NCBI GenBank assembly: GCA_946403085.1
Contig: CAMIYM010000001.1
Coordinates: 186,001 to 250,000, forward strand
Length of the DNA: 64,000 nt
Direction: 5' to 3'
From: an uncultured Clostridia bacterium
GTDB lineage: Bacteria; Bacillota; Clostridia; Saccharofermentanales; Saccharofermentanaceae
The translations under genes and the position numbers were made by a program. Positions 26,726-35,005 of this stretch are shown piece after piece. Under the pieces are notes generated by a model that was given only the letters and a program-made list of their open reading frames with translations, searched no databases and was not told the origin of the DNA. The number at the start of each line of letters is the position of its first letter. Position 1 is the first letter of the stretch.

Positions 26726-26758
26726 GAAAACGGACTGCCCATATGACAGCCCGTTTTC
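26726..26758. terminator. Bidirectional terminator between convergent genes
   Basis: GAAAACGG-CTG pairs with CAG-CCGTTTTC. It lies between the end of lipoprotein 2 and the end of the minus-strand zinc-ribbon gene and carries T runs in both directions. Confidence 0.75.
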
Positions 26759-26781
26759 GATTAAAAACAAATTAAGATCAA

Positions 26782-27624
26782 TTAAGGATTGATTACTGTG
26801 AAGCTGTAACCTGATACTACATCGTTATCCTCATAGATCGTCTTCTGCATCTGGAGAGCAGTAGAGAGGAGGAGTGTATAAGGTGAAAGCTTACCATCGA
26901 GAAGATCTGTGTCAGAACCATAGCTGATAGCCTGAGCTTCATCGTCTGAGAGCAGCATGTACTGTGAAACGAGGAAGAGAGATCTTACGCCAACGTTCAT
27001 GTGAACGAGCTTGTTGTTGATGGAGTAAGTAGGATTGGATGATGTTGAGGAGCCGGACAATCTGCTGCTGAAGGAAAGACCCAGAGTAGATGTGCTGCCC
27101 AAAGGACTGGACTCTTCCTGGATGAAGAGAGGCTTGCCTTCGATACCAACCTTACCAACTTCGTGGAAGAGAGCGATGATGATAGCGGACTCTTCGTCGA
27201 GCTGAGGCATAATCGTATCCTTGATTCTAAGGAGCTGCTTAGCAACAGCAACGCTTCTGATGAGGAGACCCTTCTCACATGCGAGGGGGCCCTTGATCTC
27301 TGCAGGTGCTGTGAGCCAGGAAGTTCTGTTCTCGAGGAAATCGATGAAGTGGTCGAATTCTGTCTTTCTCTTAACGATAGCTGCCTTGAGCTGCTCATAA
27401 AGAGTATCAACGTTATCTTTATTAACTTCGATCATCGGCATGATACCGGCAACCTTATCGGACTTGCCTGTAGCTGCAGCGGAAACTGCTGCTGCCTGAG
27501 GTGTCACTACTGCAGAATCACTGCCGCCTGCACCCTCGTCTGCTGATGTGAATGTATACTTACACTTAGGGCATCTGATAGCCTGGTTGGCAATGACCAT
27601 ACCGCAATCGGGACATTTCTTCAT
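26782..27624 (-). CDS. Zinc-ribbon protein with a degenerate HD-like domain
   Basis: 280 residues. N-terminal zinc ribbon CPDCG...CPKCK (residues 4-21), an Ala/Ser-rich linker, then a helical domain resembling HD phosphohydrolases: the usual His in the first helix is Arg (GLLIRSVAVAK) and HD is HE (ALFHEVGKVG at about 152-161). The metal-binding set is therefore incomplete. A Ser/Thr-rich insert lies at about residues 173-195. No cytoplasmic function can be named; a binding rather than catalytic role is likely. It is a single gene, with the convergent terminator at 26726 behind it. Confidence 0.65.
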   Translation of the reverse strand: MKKCPDCGMVIANQAIRCPKCKYTFTSADEGAGGSDSAVVTPQAAAVSAAATGKSDKVAGIMPMIEVNKDNVDTLYEQLKAAIVKRKTEFDHFIDFLENRTSWLTAPAEIKGPLACEKGLLIRSVAVAKQLLRIKDTIMPQLDEESAIIIALFHEVGKVGIEGKPLFIQEESSPLGSTSTLGLSFSSRLSGSSTSSNPTYSINNKLVHMNVGVRSLFLVSQYMLLSDDEAQAISYGSDTDLLDGKLSPYTLLLSTALQMQKTIYEDNDVVSGYSFTVINP

Positions 27625-27772
27625 AATTGGACCTCCTGTATCACGGACGATCTAATCAATCCGCTAAATAGTTATGATTTATTTTACAACTTGATATTTA
27701 CACTTTCAATAAGAAAACATTTCTTATTTATTAACTAATAGTCATATTTGCATAAATTTTCGTCAAAAATAA

Positions 27773-27823
27773 AAGACACTGACGAGGGGGTGTCAGTGTC
27801 TTAAGGAGGGTGTTATGAAGTAA
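27773..27823 (+). other. Non-coding gap with strong hairpin and a two-codon reading frame
   Basis: The 315-base gap 27625-27939 holds no ordinary gene. AAGACACTGAC (27773-27783) pairs with GTCAGTGTCTT (27792-27802), followed at once by AAGGAGGG and an ATG AAG TAA frame at about 27815-27823. The hairpin lacks a T tract. It may be part of a leader for the genes at 27940. Confidence 0.45.
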
Positions 27824-27939
27824 GGAACAATTACTTTGAACAACCATATCTTACCACCCCGAATATTTACTTTAAGATTCAAAAAAGGCAAAATAGTGGC
27901 AAAGGAACCGCAGAATAAGGTGTATGGGAGGATAATGTT

Positions 27940-28203
27940 TTGACTCTTGAAGGAAGACTTTTTGTAGCCAACAGAATGACTGAGATTAAGGAAGTCACTA
28001 CAGAGGATACGGATTCCTCCTATTCCAAGCGCCTTGAGAAAGCTCTTGTCGAACTTTGCAGACAGATGGATATCCCTGTTCCCATGTGGATGAAGAAGAA
28101 CACCAGGGAGTTTGCCGCATTCGGCCAGACGATCTTTTTCCGTGAACAGTACACCGAGAAAGTCAGATTCGACAGATTCCAGATCAGAGTTATAGATACT
28201 TGA
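27940..28203 (+). CDS. Small conserved-looking protein of unknown function
   Basis: 87 residues with a TTG start at 27940 and GGGAGG eight bases upstream. It begins TLEGRLFVANRMTEI and ends with a basic, aromatic stretch (FFREQYTEKVRFDRFQIRVID). The soluble mixed helix/strand sequence has no motif I know. The stop overlaps the start of the flavoprotein gene (ATGA), so the two are translationally coupled, which is the best evidence that it is real. Confidence 0.65.
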   Translation: MTLEGRLFVANRMTEIKEVTTEDTDSSYSKRLEKALVELCRQMDIPVPMWMKKNTREFAAFGQTIFFREQYTEKVRFDRFQIRVIDT

Positions 28204-29447
28204 TGAAAAAGCGTGTCGGGATAATCGGAGGCGGCGCAGCCGGCCTTTTTACTGCTTGTCTTATCAAGCGTTTTTCGAATGGGGAAGACATAGAGGTCAC
28301 CATATTAGAGAAGAGTTCCGCGCCCGGCAAGAAGCTTACCTTAACAGGCCACGGCAGGTGCAATATCACCAACCGGAAGGACGCCTCTGTGCTTAAGGAT
28401 TGTTACCATGAAGCAGGCAACTTCATATATCCGGCACTTAAGGAATTCGGACCGGAAGACACCATTGAGCTGATCGAAAAACATATTGGCTTAAAGACCA
28501 AGGAAGAAGCCAATAACAGGATCTTCCCTGTATGTGACAGTGCTGTAAGAGTAAGAGATGCTCTGTTATCTTACATCTCCGGCAGCGCAAATATCTTATG
28601 CGATACAAAGGTAACCGGGATAAGGATAAATGACTGCTTTGAGGCAGAAACGGCTAAGGGAACCTATTCATTCGATTATCTGGTGCTGTCCTGCGGAGGC
28701 AGCTCGTTCCCGAAAACAGGTTCTTCCGGTGATTCGTACAGGCTTGCTCAAAACCTTGGCCACACTATCGTTCCGGTAAGAGCAGCACTGGCTCCGGTTA
28801 ATGCAGATAAAGATTCGGCCGCCTTTACCAAAGCACTGAGCGGAGTATCGCTCACGGCGGGCATCTCTCTTTATTCAGAAGGTAAAAAGGTGTGTTACCG
28901 TGAAGGTGAGATACTTTTCGCTCCATTCGGACTTACAGGTCCTGCTGTTATGGAAATGTCCCGTGAGATACCTTCGGATATCAGTGGGAAGGGAGCCTAT
29001 CTTGAACTTGATCTGATCCCTTCTGTGAAGGATGAGGACTTTGACAGGGAATTCCAGGATCTCATAAAAGAACATGCGGATACGAAGATCACGAATCTTC
29101 TTGCCAGGTTCGTTCCCGCTTCAGTTGCATCCGCTGTCGCGGAAAGAGCAGGAGCAGAAGATCTTTATGCGCAGGGCTTTACCAGAGAAAACAGAAGAGC
29201 CTTGATAAGGGAAACCAAGCATCTCAGGATAGGACTTGAGAGTGCTCCGGTACTCGAAGGTGCTTATGTTACCAGGGGCGGTGTATCTCTTAAGGAAGTT
29301 GACCGTAAGACCTGTATGTCAAAGATCGTTCCCGGTCTTTATATAATCGGCGAAGCCCTTGATATCGACGGTATCAGCGGAGGGTTCAATCTCCAGGCTT
29401 GCATGAGCGAAGCCTATCTTGTATCAAAGGATATTCTTAACAGGTAA
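28200..29447 (+). CDS. YhiN/HI0933-family FAD-dependent oxidoreductase
   Basis: 415 residues. N-terminal dinucleotide fold GIIGGGAAGLFTACLI with LEKSSAPGKKLTLTGHGRCNITN, the hallmark of the HI0933/YhiN family; the C-terminal GEALDIDGISGGFNLQ motif closes the FAD site. Members of the family include BaiN of bile-acid dehydroxylation, but most have no known substrate, so I give no symbol. It is cytoplasmic and coupled to the small gene before it. Either ATG at 28200 or 28203 can be the start. Confidence 0.92.
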   Translation: MMKKRVGIIGGGAAGLFTACLIKRFSNGEDIEVTILEKSSAPGKKLTLTGHGRCNITNRKDASVLKDCYHEAGNFIYPALKEFGPEDTIELIEKHIGLKTKEEANNRIFPVCDSAVRVRDALLSYISGSANILCDTKVTGIRINDCFEAETAKGTYSFDYLVLSCGGSSFPKTGSSGDSYRLAQNLGHTIVPVRAALAPVNADKDSAAFTKALSGVSLTAGISLYSEGKKVCYREGEILFAPFGLTGPAVMEMSREIPSDISGKGAYLELDLIPSVKDEDFDREFQDLIKEHADTKITNLLARFVPASVASAVAERAGAEDLYAQGFTRENRRALIRETKHLRIGLESAPVLEGAYVTRGGVSLKEVDRKTCMSKIVPGLYIIGEALDIDGISGGFNLQACMSEAYLVSKDILNR

Positions 29448-29452
29448 ATAAA

Positions 29453-29483
29453 AAGACCGGCAACTTTAATGGTTACCGGTCTG
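29453..29483. terminator. Terminator after the flavoprotein gene
   Basis: AGACCGG-AAC pairs with GTT-CCGGTCT across an eight-base loop. The T run after it is short (TGTTAAT). On the minus strand it is followed by TTTTTATTT, so it also fits as the terminator of the divIC-side operon. Confidence 0.75.
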
Positions 29484-29505
29484 TTAATCTGCTTATAAAC
29501 TAATA

Positions 29506-29817
29506 TCAGTTGTACTTCTCGCCCGTTACTCTGAAGATAACTTCTCCGGGATAGACCATATCGAGCTGGGATCTTGCGACACTCTCGATATAAGCATCGT
29601 CCTTGCCGAATTCTTCCTGAGCTCTGATCTGCTTTAATCTGTCAGACAAAGCTTCGGACTGGGCAACAAGGGAAGAGTTCTCTGCGATAAGACGCTCCTT
29701 CTGTCTATGGATGTTGGCATACTTAGTCAGGCATACGATACCGATAACAATAAAGGTGATGCAGATCATCGCCGTAATGAAAGATATACCGCCTGTCTTA
29801 CGTCTTACTTTGCGCAA
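29506..29817 (-). CDS. divIC: Septum formation initiator, DivIC/FtsB-like
   Basis: 103 residues. Short basic cytoplasmic start, one membrane helix (about 14-32), then an extracytoplasmic leucine-zipper-like coiled coil (about 35-67) and the family end motif in which ARSQLDMVYPGEVIFRV appears. DivIC joins FtsL and DivIB to activate septal wall synthesis. TTG start with GGGAGG eight bases upstream. In Bacillus yabP and yabQ lie between rqcP and divIC; here only about 100 bases with a GC-rich hairpin (29862-29890) separate them. Confidence 0.85.
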   Translation of the reverse strand: MRKVRRKTGGISFITAMICITFIVIGIVCLTKYANIHRQKERLIAENSSLVAQSEALSDRLKQIRAQEEFGKDDAYIESVARSQLDMVYPGEVIFRVTGEKYN

Positions 29818-29917
29818 GGTATGCCTCCCGATTTTCCCTTATACGATTATTATTACTTAACCCCGGGTGCAAAACAACAACCCGGGGTCAAACTTAAAAT
29901 ACTTGTAATATTAGAGC

Positions 29918-30160
29918 TTATTCGATGAGTTCGTACATCGACTGGGCTTCCTCTTTCCGCACAGTCTCGGGAAGTGCCGTGACCTTGAAGGTTACTTCTC
30001 CGCTGCCGAAAAGAATTGTTACGACATCGCCGACCTTAAGCTTTACAGAAGGCTTCGCAGGCTTGCCGTTAACTGTAACTCTACCTGCCTGGCAAACATC
30101 GTTTGCTACAGTCCTGCGCTTTATGACTCTGGACAACTTAAGGAATTTATCAAGCCTCAT
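29918..30160 (-). CDS. rqcP: S4-domain ribosome quality control factor RqcP (HslR/YabO type)
   Basis: 80 residues, almost all an S4 RNA-binding domain: RLDKFLKLSRVIKRRTVA, GRVTVNGKPAKPS and LKVGDVVTI. RqcP works with RqcH on stalled 50S subunits to add C-terminal alanine tails. It overlaps the end of recR by 11 bases, so they share a transcript. The position between recR and divIC matches the Bacillus yabO neighbourhood. Confidence 0.9.
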   Translation of the reverse strand: MRLDKFLKLSRVIKRRTVANDVCQAGRVTVNGKPAKPSVKLKVGDVVTILFGSGEVTFKVTALPETVRKEEAQSMYELIE

Positions 30161-30773
30161 TATTCTCTCCTGAAAGCATTACCCTGCCTTTTAAAGCAGA
30201 AAGCAGTGTTAAGTCATCAGCGTATTCGATATCAGAACCCATGGGCAGACCTGATGCAAGACGTGACACCTTTATGCCTGAAGGACCTACCATCCTTGAG
30301 AGGTAAAGCGCAGTGGCATTGCCTTCAGCCGTCTGGTTAGTTGCCACGATAACTTCCGTGACCTCAGGGTGGTCTGCAAGACGCTTGATGAGATCAGGAA
30401 TAGTGGTGTCTGAAATGCTCATGGACTTCATGGGGTTAAAAACTCCGTGAAGCACATGATAGAGGCCTTTATATTCATGAGCACGCTCGAATGTCGATAC
30501 ATCCCTTGGCGATTCCACTACGAGGATCGTCGTCTTGTCCCTCAACGGATCAGAGCAGATAGGGCAGGGATCAGAATCCGTGAAGTTCTGGCAGCATGTG
30601 CATCTCTTGGTGGACTGTCTTGCTGCCGTTATCGCGGATGTGAGAGCTTCTGCATCCTTGTCATCCATAGCGAGGATATGGAATGCCAAACGCTGTGCAG
30701 ACTTTCCGCCGATTCCGGGAAGACTGCTCAGCTGTGCTATAAGGTTCTGGATTGAAGGTGAATATCTTGCCAT
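30150..30773 (-). CDS. recR: Recombination mediator protein RecR
   Basis: 207 residues. Helix-hairpin-helix LPGIGGKSAQRLAFHIL at the N-terminus, a four-Cys zinc finger (CTCCQNFTDSDPCPIC) and a Toprim domain with VVESPRDVSTFER. RecR acts with RecF and RecO to load RecA at gaps. It is two bases downstream of ebfC and part of the usual dnaX-ebfC-recR operon. Confidence 0.97.
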   Translation of the reverse strand: MARYSPSIQNLIAQLSSLPGIGGKSAQRLAFHILAMDDKDAEALTSAITAARQSTKRCTCCQNFTDSDPCPICSDPLRDKTTILVVESPRDVSTFERAHEYKGLYHVLHGVFNPMKSMSISDTTIPDLIKRLADHPEVTEVIVATNQTAEGNATALYLSRMVGPSGIKVSRLASGLPMGSDIEYADDLTLLSALKGRVMLSGENNEA

Positions 30774-30775
30774 TA

Positions 30776-31114
30776 TCAGAAGGGCAGTTTCAAACCGCCT
30801 GTGATGGCACCGATACGCTCCTGATTGGTCTTGTCGATCTGAGCGAGAGCCTGGTTGGCAGCTGCAATGATGAGATCCTGGAGACCTTCGATATCATCGG
30901 GATCAACTACATCCTTTGCGATCTCAACGCTCTTGAGCTGGTGCTTACCGGAAACAACTACCTTAACGAGCTCGCCGCCGGCTGTGCCTGTAAACTCCAT
31001 TTCCTGGATCTCTGCCTGAGCCATCTCGATCTGTCTCTGCATCTTCTGAGCCTGTGCGATAGCCTGGCTCATGTTGCCGCCCATTCCCATTCCGCCACGG
31101 AATCCTTTTGCCAT
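30776..31114 (-). CDS. YbaB/EbfC nucleoid-associated protein
   Basis: 112 residues. A Gly/Met-rich start (GFRGGMGMGGNM), then the EbfC dimer fold with AQAQKMQRQIEMAQAEIQEM and the VVDPDDIEGLQDLIIAAANQA helix. It is a small DNA-binding protein almost always encoded between dnaX and recR, as here. Confidence 0.95.
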   Translation of the reverse strand: MAKGFRGGMGMGGNMSQAIAQAQKMQRQIEMAQAEIQEMEFTGTAGGELVKVVVSGKHQLKSVEIAKDVVDPDDIEGLQDLIIAAANQALAQIDKTNQERIGAITGGLKLPF

Positions 31115-31148
31115 TGTAATAACCTCCGGTATTTATCTGATTGATCTA

Positions 31149-33434
31149 TTAGTCACCGAAATGAACGTCTGTGGGGACGCCCATATTCTTGGAACGCTCA
31201 TTTAAGTCATCAAGTCTCTTGTCGAGTTCTGATGCCTGGTTCTTTCTCATCTGCTCAGTGTACATTCTCTGAGTGCAGATATACAGGTGTGCAGCTCCGA
31301 ACTCATCCTTTATGCCGGATGAGATCTGTCTGAACGCCTGGGATTTCTTAAGATTGGACAAGAGTCTCTCGTCCCTGTCTTCGAAAACTATATATGCGGA
31401 ATCGCCTTCCTTGCGGAGCTTCGTATGCTCCAGGATAACAGCGATGTTTCCGTTGCTGTTCTTAAGTTCGGAAGTAAGATTGCTCCATCTGACTGCGATG
31501 TCAGCATCTGCTCCTGTGAAGGAAGGAGTCCTTACAGTATCTTTGGATCTTCCGTCAACGATAAGTCCGCTCTTATCAGCCTGGACTGCCAGCTGTGAAC
31601 GGGGAACTGCCGGTGCTTCTTCTTCGGGCTCTTCAGGCTCTTCTTCCGGTTCGCCCGTGATATCCCTTAAGAATGACGGTGAGAGGTTCGCGAAAATTCC
31701 CTGTACGGGTGAAGAAGGCGTATCCTCTTCGGATTCATTCTCATCTTCAAGACCAAAGCTCAGCTTTGACTCAGTCTCCTTCGGCATAAAAGAGAAGATT
31801 GTAGGCTCTGTGTGTTCATTGAAAGAAGCGTCGCCCGGGATATATGCATCATCTTCCTGGTCTTCTTCGTCAGGCTCAGAAGGTTCTTCAGGTTCAGAAG
31901 AAGACTCTTCATCTGTATTTGAAGAGAAAAGTGAACCGAAGGAAGGCTTAGGCTCTTCAGTCTTTTCAGGTTCTTCCTTAAGTTCGGAAGAAGCGTTGAA
32001 TGAGAACATCGATGAAGAAGGTCCAGCAGAAGGCTTAGGTCTGTAGGGCGCCGGTGCCGGTGCGGGTGTGGGAGCAGGTGCAGCGGGTGCTTCTTCTCCG
32101 GATGCATTTTCAGGTGAAGATTCCTTCGCGGGTTCTTCAGGCTCGGAAGCCTTTTCCTGTGCCGGTTCTGCAACAGGCTTTGCTGAAGGTGCCTGTATAG
32201 TCTCCTCTTTCTTTACAGGCTCTTCCTGCTTTTTTACTTCTTCGGCCTTAACAGGTTCATCCAAAGTAATGGTCTTAGCAGTTTCTGCCTGCTTTTTTGC
32301 AAAGTCCGGGATAACGATAGGTGTTACCGGCAGAGCAGACTTTCTTCCGCAAAGGCGCATGAGCATGAGCTCAAAACTCGTCGGAATATCAGGAGACTTG
32401 CGGAGTTCAGCATATTCCTTGGACAGGAAGCTGATATATCCGGTCAGTGTATCTGCGCTGACTTTGGATGCTGTCTGATACATATCCTTGATGGTCTCCT
32501 GGGGATAAGGCAGGTAGATGATCGGATCTGCCTTGACCCTTATGATGAGGAGATCTCTGAAATATGCGGCAAGATCGAGCGTGAAACGCGCCTGGTTCTT
32601 GCCTGATGCATTCAATATCTCGCAAAGGTCGATAAGCTCATCGAAACGGGCATCGATAAGGCAGTTCGCCATCTTGAAAAGGAACGAACTGTCAACTGTA
32701 CCTGTAATGCGCTCAACGTCCTGGGAACTGATCTCTTTGTCGTTTCCGGAGATAGCCGAGATCTGGTCAAGAAGTGACAGTGCATCACGGAGAGCACCGT
32801 CGGATCTGGAAGCGATGAGGCGGAGAGCATCTTCTGATGCCTTGATGCCTGACTTGCCGCAGACTTCTCTTAATCTGCCGGAAATAAGATCTATAGGAAT
32901 TCTCTTAAAGTCGTATCTCTGGCAGCGCGAGATGATCGTTGCCGGGATCTTGTCTGATTCGGTGGTGGCGAAAAGGAAGATTACATGCTTTGGAGGTTCC
33001 TCGATAGTCTTGAGGAGTGCATTGAAGGCACCCTTGGAGAGCATGTGGACCTCGTCGATGATATAGACTTTGTAAGTCGTTCTTGTAGGAGCGAAATTAA
33101 CTTCCTGAAGGATCGGTCTGATGTCATCTACGCCGTTATTGGAAGCAGCATCCATCTCCGTAACATCAAGGATGGAACCGTCAAGGATGCCCTTACAGGT
33201 AGGACATTCATTACATGGATTGCCGTTAACGGGGTGTTCGCAGTTTACGGCACGTGCAAAGATCTTGGCGATCGTCGTCTTACCGGTACCGTGCTGGCCG
33301 CAGAAAAGATATGCATGAGCCAGCTTCTTTGAGGCAATTGATTGCCTGAGAGCTGTGACAGCGGCTTCCTGACCGACAACATCATCGAATGTAAGGGGCC
33401 TGTATTGTCTGTAGAGAACGATATGATCTTCCAT
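31149..33434 (-). CDS. dnaX: DNA polymerase III subunits gamma and tau
   Basis: 761 residues. The AAA+ clamp-loader ATPase is complete: Walker A GQHGTGKTT, a four-Cys zinc site (CEHPVNGNPCNECPTC), DEVHML, and the arginine-finger motif SRCQRYDF. Domain III ends near residue 360. Residues about 390-640 are a long disordered Glu/Pro/Ser-rich acidic linker, much longer than in Bacillus, before a conserved C-terminal region (about 650-761) that would bind the polymerase. The SRP RNA gene lies just upstream on the same strand. I see no clear slippery frameshift site. Confidence 0.96.
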   Translation of the reverse strand: MEDHIVLYRQYRPLTFDDVVGQEAAVTALRQSIASKKLAHAYLFCGQHGTGKTTIAKIFARAVNCEHPVNGNPCNECPTCKGILDGSILDVTEMDAASNNGVDDIRPILQEVNFAPTRTTYKVYIIDEVHMLSKGAFNALLKTIEEPPKHVIFLFATTESDKIPATIISRCQRYDFKRIPIDLISGRLREVCGKSGIKASEDALRLIASRSDGALRDALSLLDQISAISGNDKEISSQDVERITGTVDSSFLFKMANCLIDARFDELIDLCEILNASGKNQARFTLDLAAYFRDLLIIRVKADPIIYLPYPQETIKDMYQTASKVSADTLTGYISFLSKEYAELRKSPDIPTSFELMLMRLCGRKSALPVTPIVIPDFAKKQAETAKTITLDEPVKAEEVKKQEEPVKKEETIQAPSAKPVAEPAQEKASEPEEPAKESSPENASGEEAPAAPAPTPAPAPAPYRPKPSAGPSSSMFSFNASSELKEEPEKTEEPKPSFGSLFSSNTDEESSSEPEEPSEPDEEDQEDDAYIPGDASFNEHTEPTIFSFMPKETESKLSFGLEDENESEEDTPSSPVQGIFANLSPSFLRDITGEPEEEPEEPEEEAPAVPRSQLAVQADKSGLIVDGRSKDTVRTPSFTGADADIAVRWSNLTSELKNSNGNIAVILEHTKLRKEGDSAYIVFEDRDERLLSNLKKSQAFRQISSGIKDEFGAAHLYICTQRMYTEQMRKNQASELDKRLDDLNERSKNMGVPTDVHFGD

Positions 33435-33478
33435 AGTTAGTTCCTTAAAGCCGAATCGTAGATCTGAATAAAAAGTAC

Positions 33479-33617
33479 GTCCCGCCCGAACTGCCGTCGG
33501 TAAGGCTTAACCCGCGGCGCACTCCGTAAACCGCTTACTGCTGCTTCCTTCCGGACCTGACAGGGTTCACAGCCCGAAATCGCACGGGACCTTGGCCGGC
33601 GGCAGACCGCGCGGGAC
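33479..33617 (-). ncRNA. ffs: Signal recognition particle RNA, bacterial small type
   Basis: On the minus strand it holds the conserved SRP core CAGGTCCGGAAGGAAGCAGCA, here read from GTCAGGTCCGGAAGGAAGCA, with its apical tetraloop and asymmetric loop. The ends pair as GTCCCGC (33617-33611) and GCGGGAC (33485-33479), with inner GC-rich helices GTCTGCCG and CGGCAGTTC. About 139 nt, somewhat longer than the 114 nt of E. coli and without an Alu domain that I can see. It binds Ffh. Placement just before dnaX is common in Bacillota. Ends are approximate. Confidence 0.93.
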
Positions 33618-33748
33618 GAACTTCTGTATTATTAAACAAAAGAATTATAACAAACTATCTTAAATCTTGCTCATCAGATTGTTCGTTATAACGGAGAGTA
33701 TAACATAAAAGGTATAGAGCTTGGCTTCGATTATTAGGACAACTCTTC

Positions 33749-34999
33749 TTATACCTGTCCGCCGTAGCACTTTTCGATATATTTCTGCGTATAAGAACCG
33801 ATAGTGGCGATAGCCGTTCCGGCTCTGTCAGAGTTGCCGGATTCCACGTAAATGACGACAGCTATAGGCTCCTTGTAATCCACGATCGCACATTCAAGAT
33901 ACGCGCCTCTGCTCGTGTTGCGTCCGAGAACATGAAGGATCCTTGTATCCGGAGGGAAAGCCGCCTTCAAAGGTGATCCGATCTCGTTCGAAGCAAGGTC
34001 GTTTACAAGACGCTGGTTTACCTGAGGTGTGTTCTTGAACACGCGGTAGATATATGACAGATAGTTGCCCATGTCGTAGCAGGAGGTCATGCCGGGAGAC
34101 CTGAACTCCTTGCCCTGGAAATTCTTATAGATGACCGGCTGGTCGTATTTGATATAGGAACTTATCTTATTAACACGCTCTATTGCAGGACCGGTGCCGC
34201 CAAGATTCTCGACCAGATAGTTAAGTGCTATGCTGTCGTTCTTGGAGACGGCATAGTTAAGGATCGTTCTCATGTAGAACTGTTTTCCGTAACCGTAGTT
34301 CTTGGCTATATAAGAGGAACTGCGCGAACCTTTGAATTTGCTGTCGAAAGTAACGATCTCAGACAAAGGTCCGGTAATGCCGGCGATCTTATCGTAGTAA
34401 ACGATCGAGAAAGGTATAGCCATGGCTCCTGAAGGGACCACGGGTTCCAACTCGTCAATGCCGATCCTCTCGCCGTTGGGAAGAGAGATGAATTCAAAAC
34501 AGATCCTCAGATCACTATGTGTTTTCTGATATGTCCTTACGCTTTCCTTGAGTTCCTCAAGATAGACCGCGCGCTCCTGATAAGTGGCTGACTGTATTGC
34601 AGGCGGATTAAAACTGAAATTTCTGTCCTCGGTAAACGGTTCGGGATAGTTGTTCTGTGAACGGCCGGTATCTTCAGGTGACAGAGTCGGAGTAGGCGTG
34701 GCAGCGAGTACGGCGTGCGGAATGGTGGTCGTCGCCGTAGTCGTAACCTGTGTCGTAGTCTCTGTCGTTGTATGGACCGGTCTCTGATAAGCCGAATACG
34801 CGGTGGTAGTGCTTGTTGCCGCTCCGATAAGTCCCGGATACATAAGGCGGTAGGTGTCCTGATAAGAAGCGATGGAGCTTATAAACACGATTACGAAAGT
34901 GATCACCATTATCGCAAGAATGATTATAAGTGTACGCTTTTTACGGGATGTCTTTATCCCTTCAGCCTTAGTCAGAAATGTCGGATTCGGTCTTTTCAT
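33749..34999 (-). CDS. Membrane-anchored beta-lactamase-fold protein lacking catalytic residues
   Basis: 416 residues. A basic start, one membrane helix (about 23-45), a Thr-rich linker (about 62-105) and an extracellular domain like class A beta-lactamases. The SDN-like motif survives as SKNDSIALNYL, but the Ser-x-x-Lys site reads SGAM and the KTG motif is replaced near LGRNTSRG, so acylation of beta-lactams is not expected. Such proteins may bind wall material. It starts seven bases after the fhs stop and probably rides on that transcript. ATG at 34999 preferred to a TTG three bases earlier. Confidence 0.75.
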   Translation of the reverse strand: MKRPNPTFLTKAEGIKTSRKKRTLIIILAIMVITFVIVFISSIASYQDTYRLMYPGLIGAATSTTTAYSAYQRPVHTTTETTTQVTTTATTTIPHAVLAATPTPTLSPEDTGRSQNNYPEPFTEDRNFSFNPPAIQSATYQERAVYLEELKESVRTYQKTHSDLRICFEFISLPNGERIGIDELEPVVPSGAMAIPFSIVYYDKIAGITGPLSEIVTFDSKFKGSRSSSYIAKNYGYGKQFYMRTILNYAVSKNDSIALNYLVENLGGTGPAIERVNKISSYIKYDQPVIYKNFQGKEFRSPGMTSCYDMGNYLSYIYRVFKNTPQVNQRLVNDLASNEIGSPLKAAFPPDTRILHVLGRNTSRGAYLECAIVDYKEPIAVVIYVESGNSDRAGTAIATIGSYTQKYIEKCYGGQV

Positions 35000-35005
35000 C
35001 AAATA

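Noticed and set aside
29862..29890. CCCCGGGT...ACCCGGGG hairpin as a terminator between rqcP and divIC
   Set aside because: No T tract on the minus strand after it, so I do not call a terminator; it may affect mRNA stability.
31273..32046. 257-codon plus-strand frame rich in Ser
   Set aside because: It is the antisense of the Glu/Pro/Ser-rich DnaX linker, where GAA/TTC bias keeps the other strand open.
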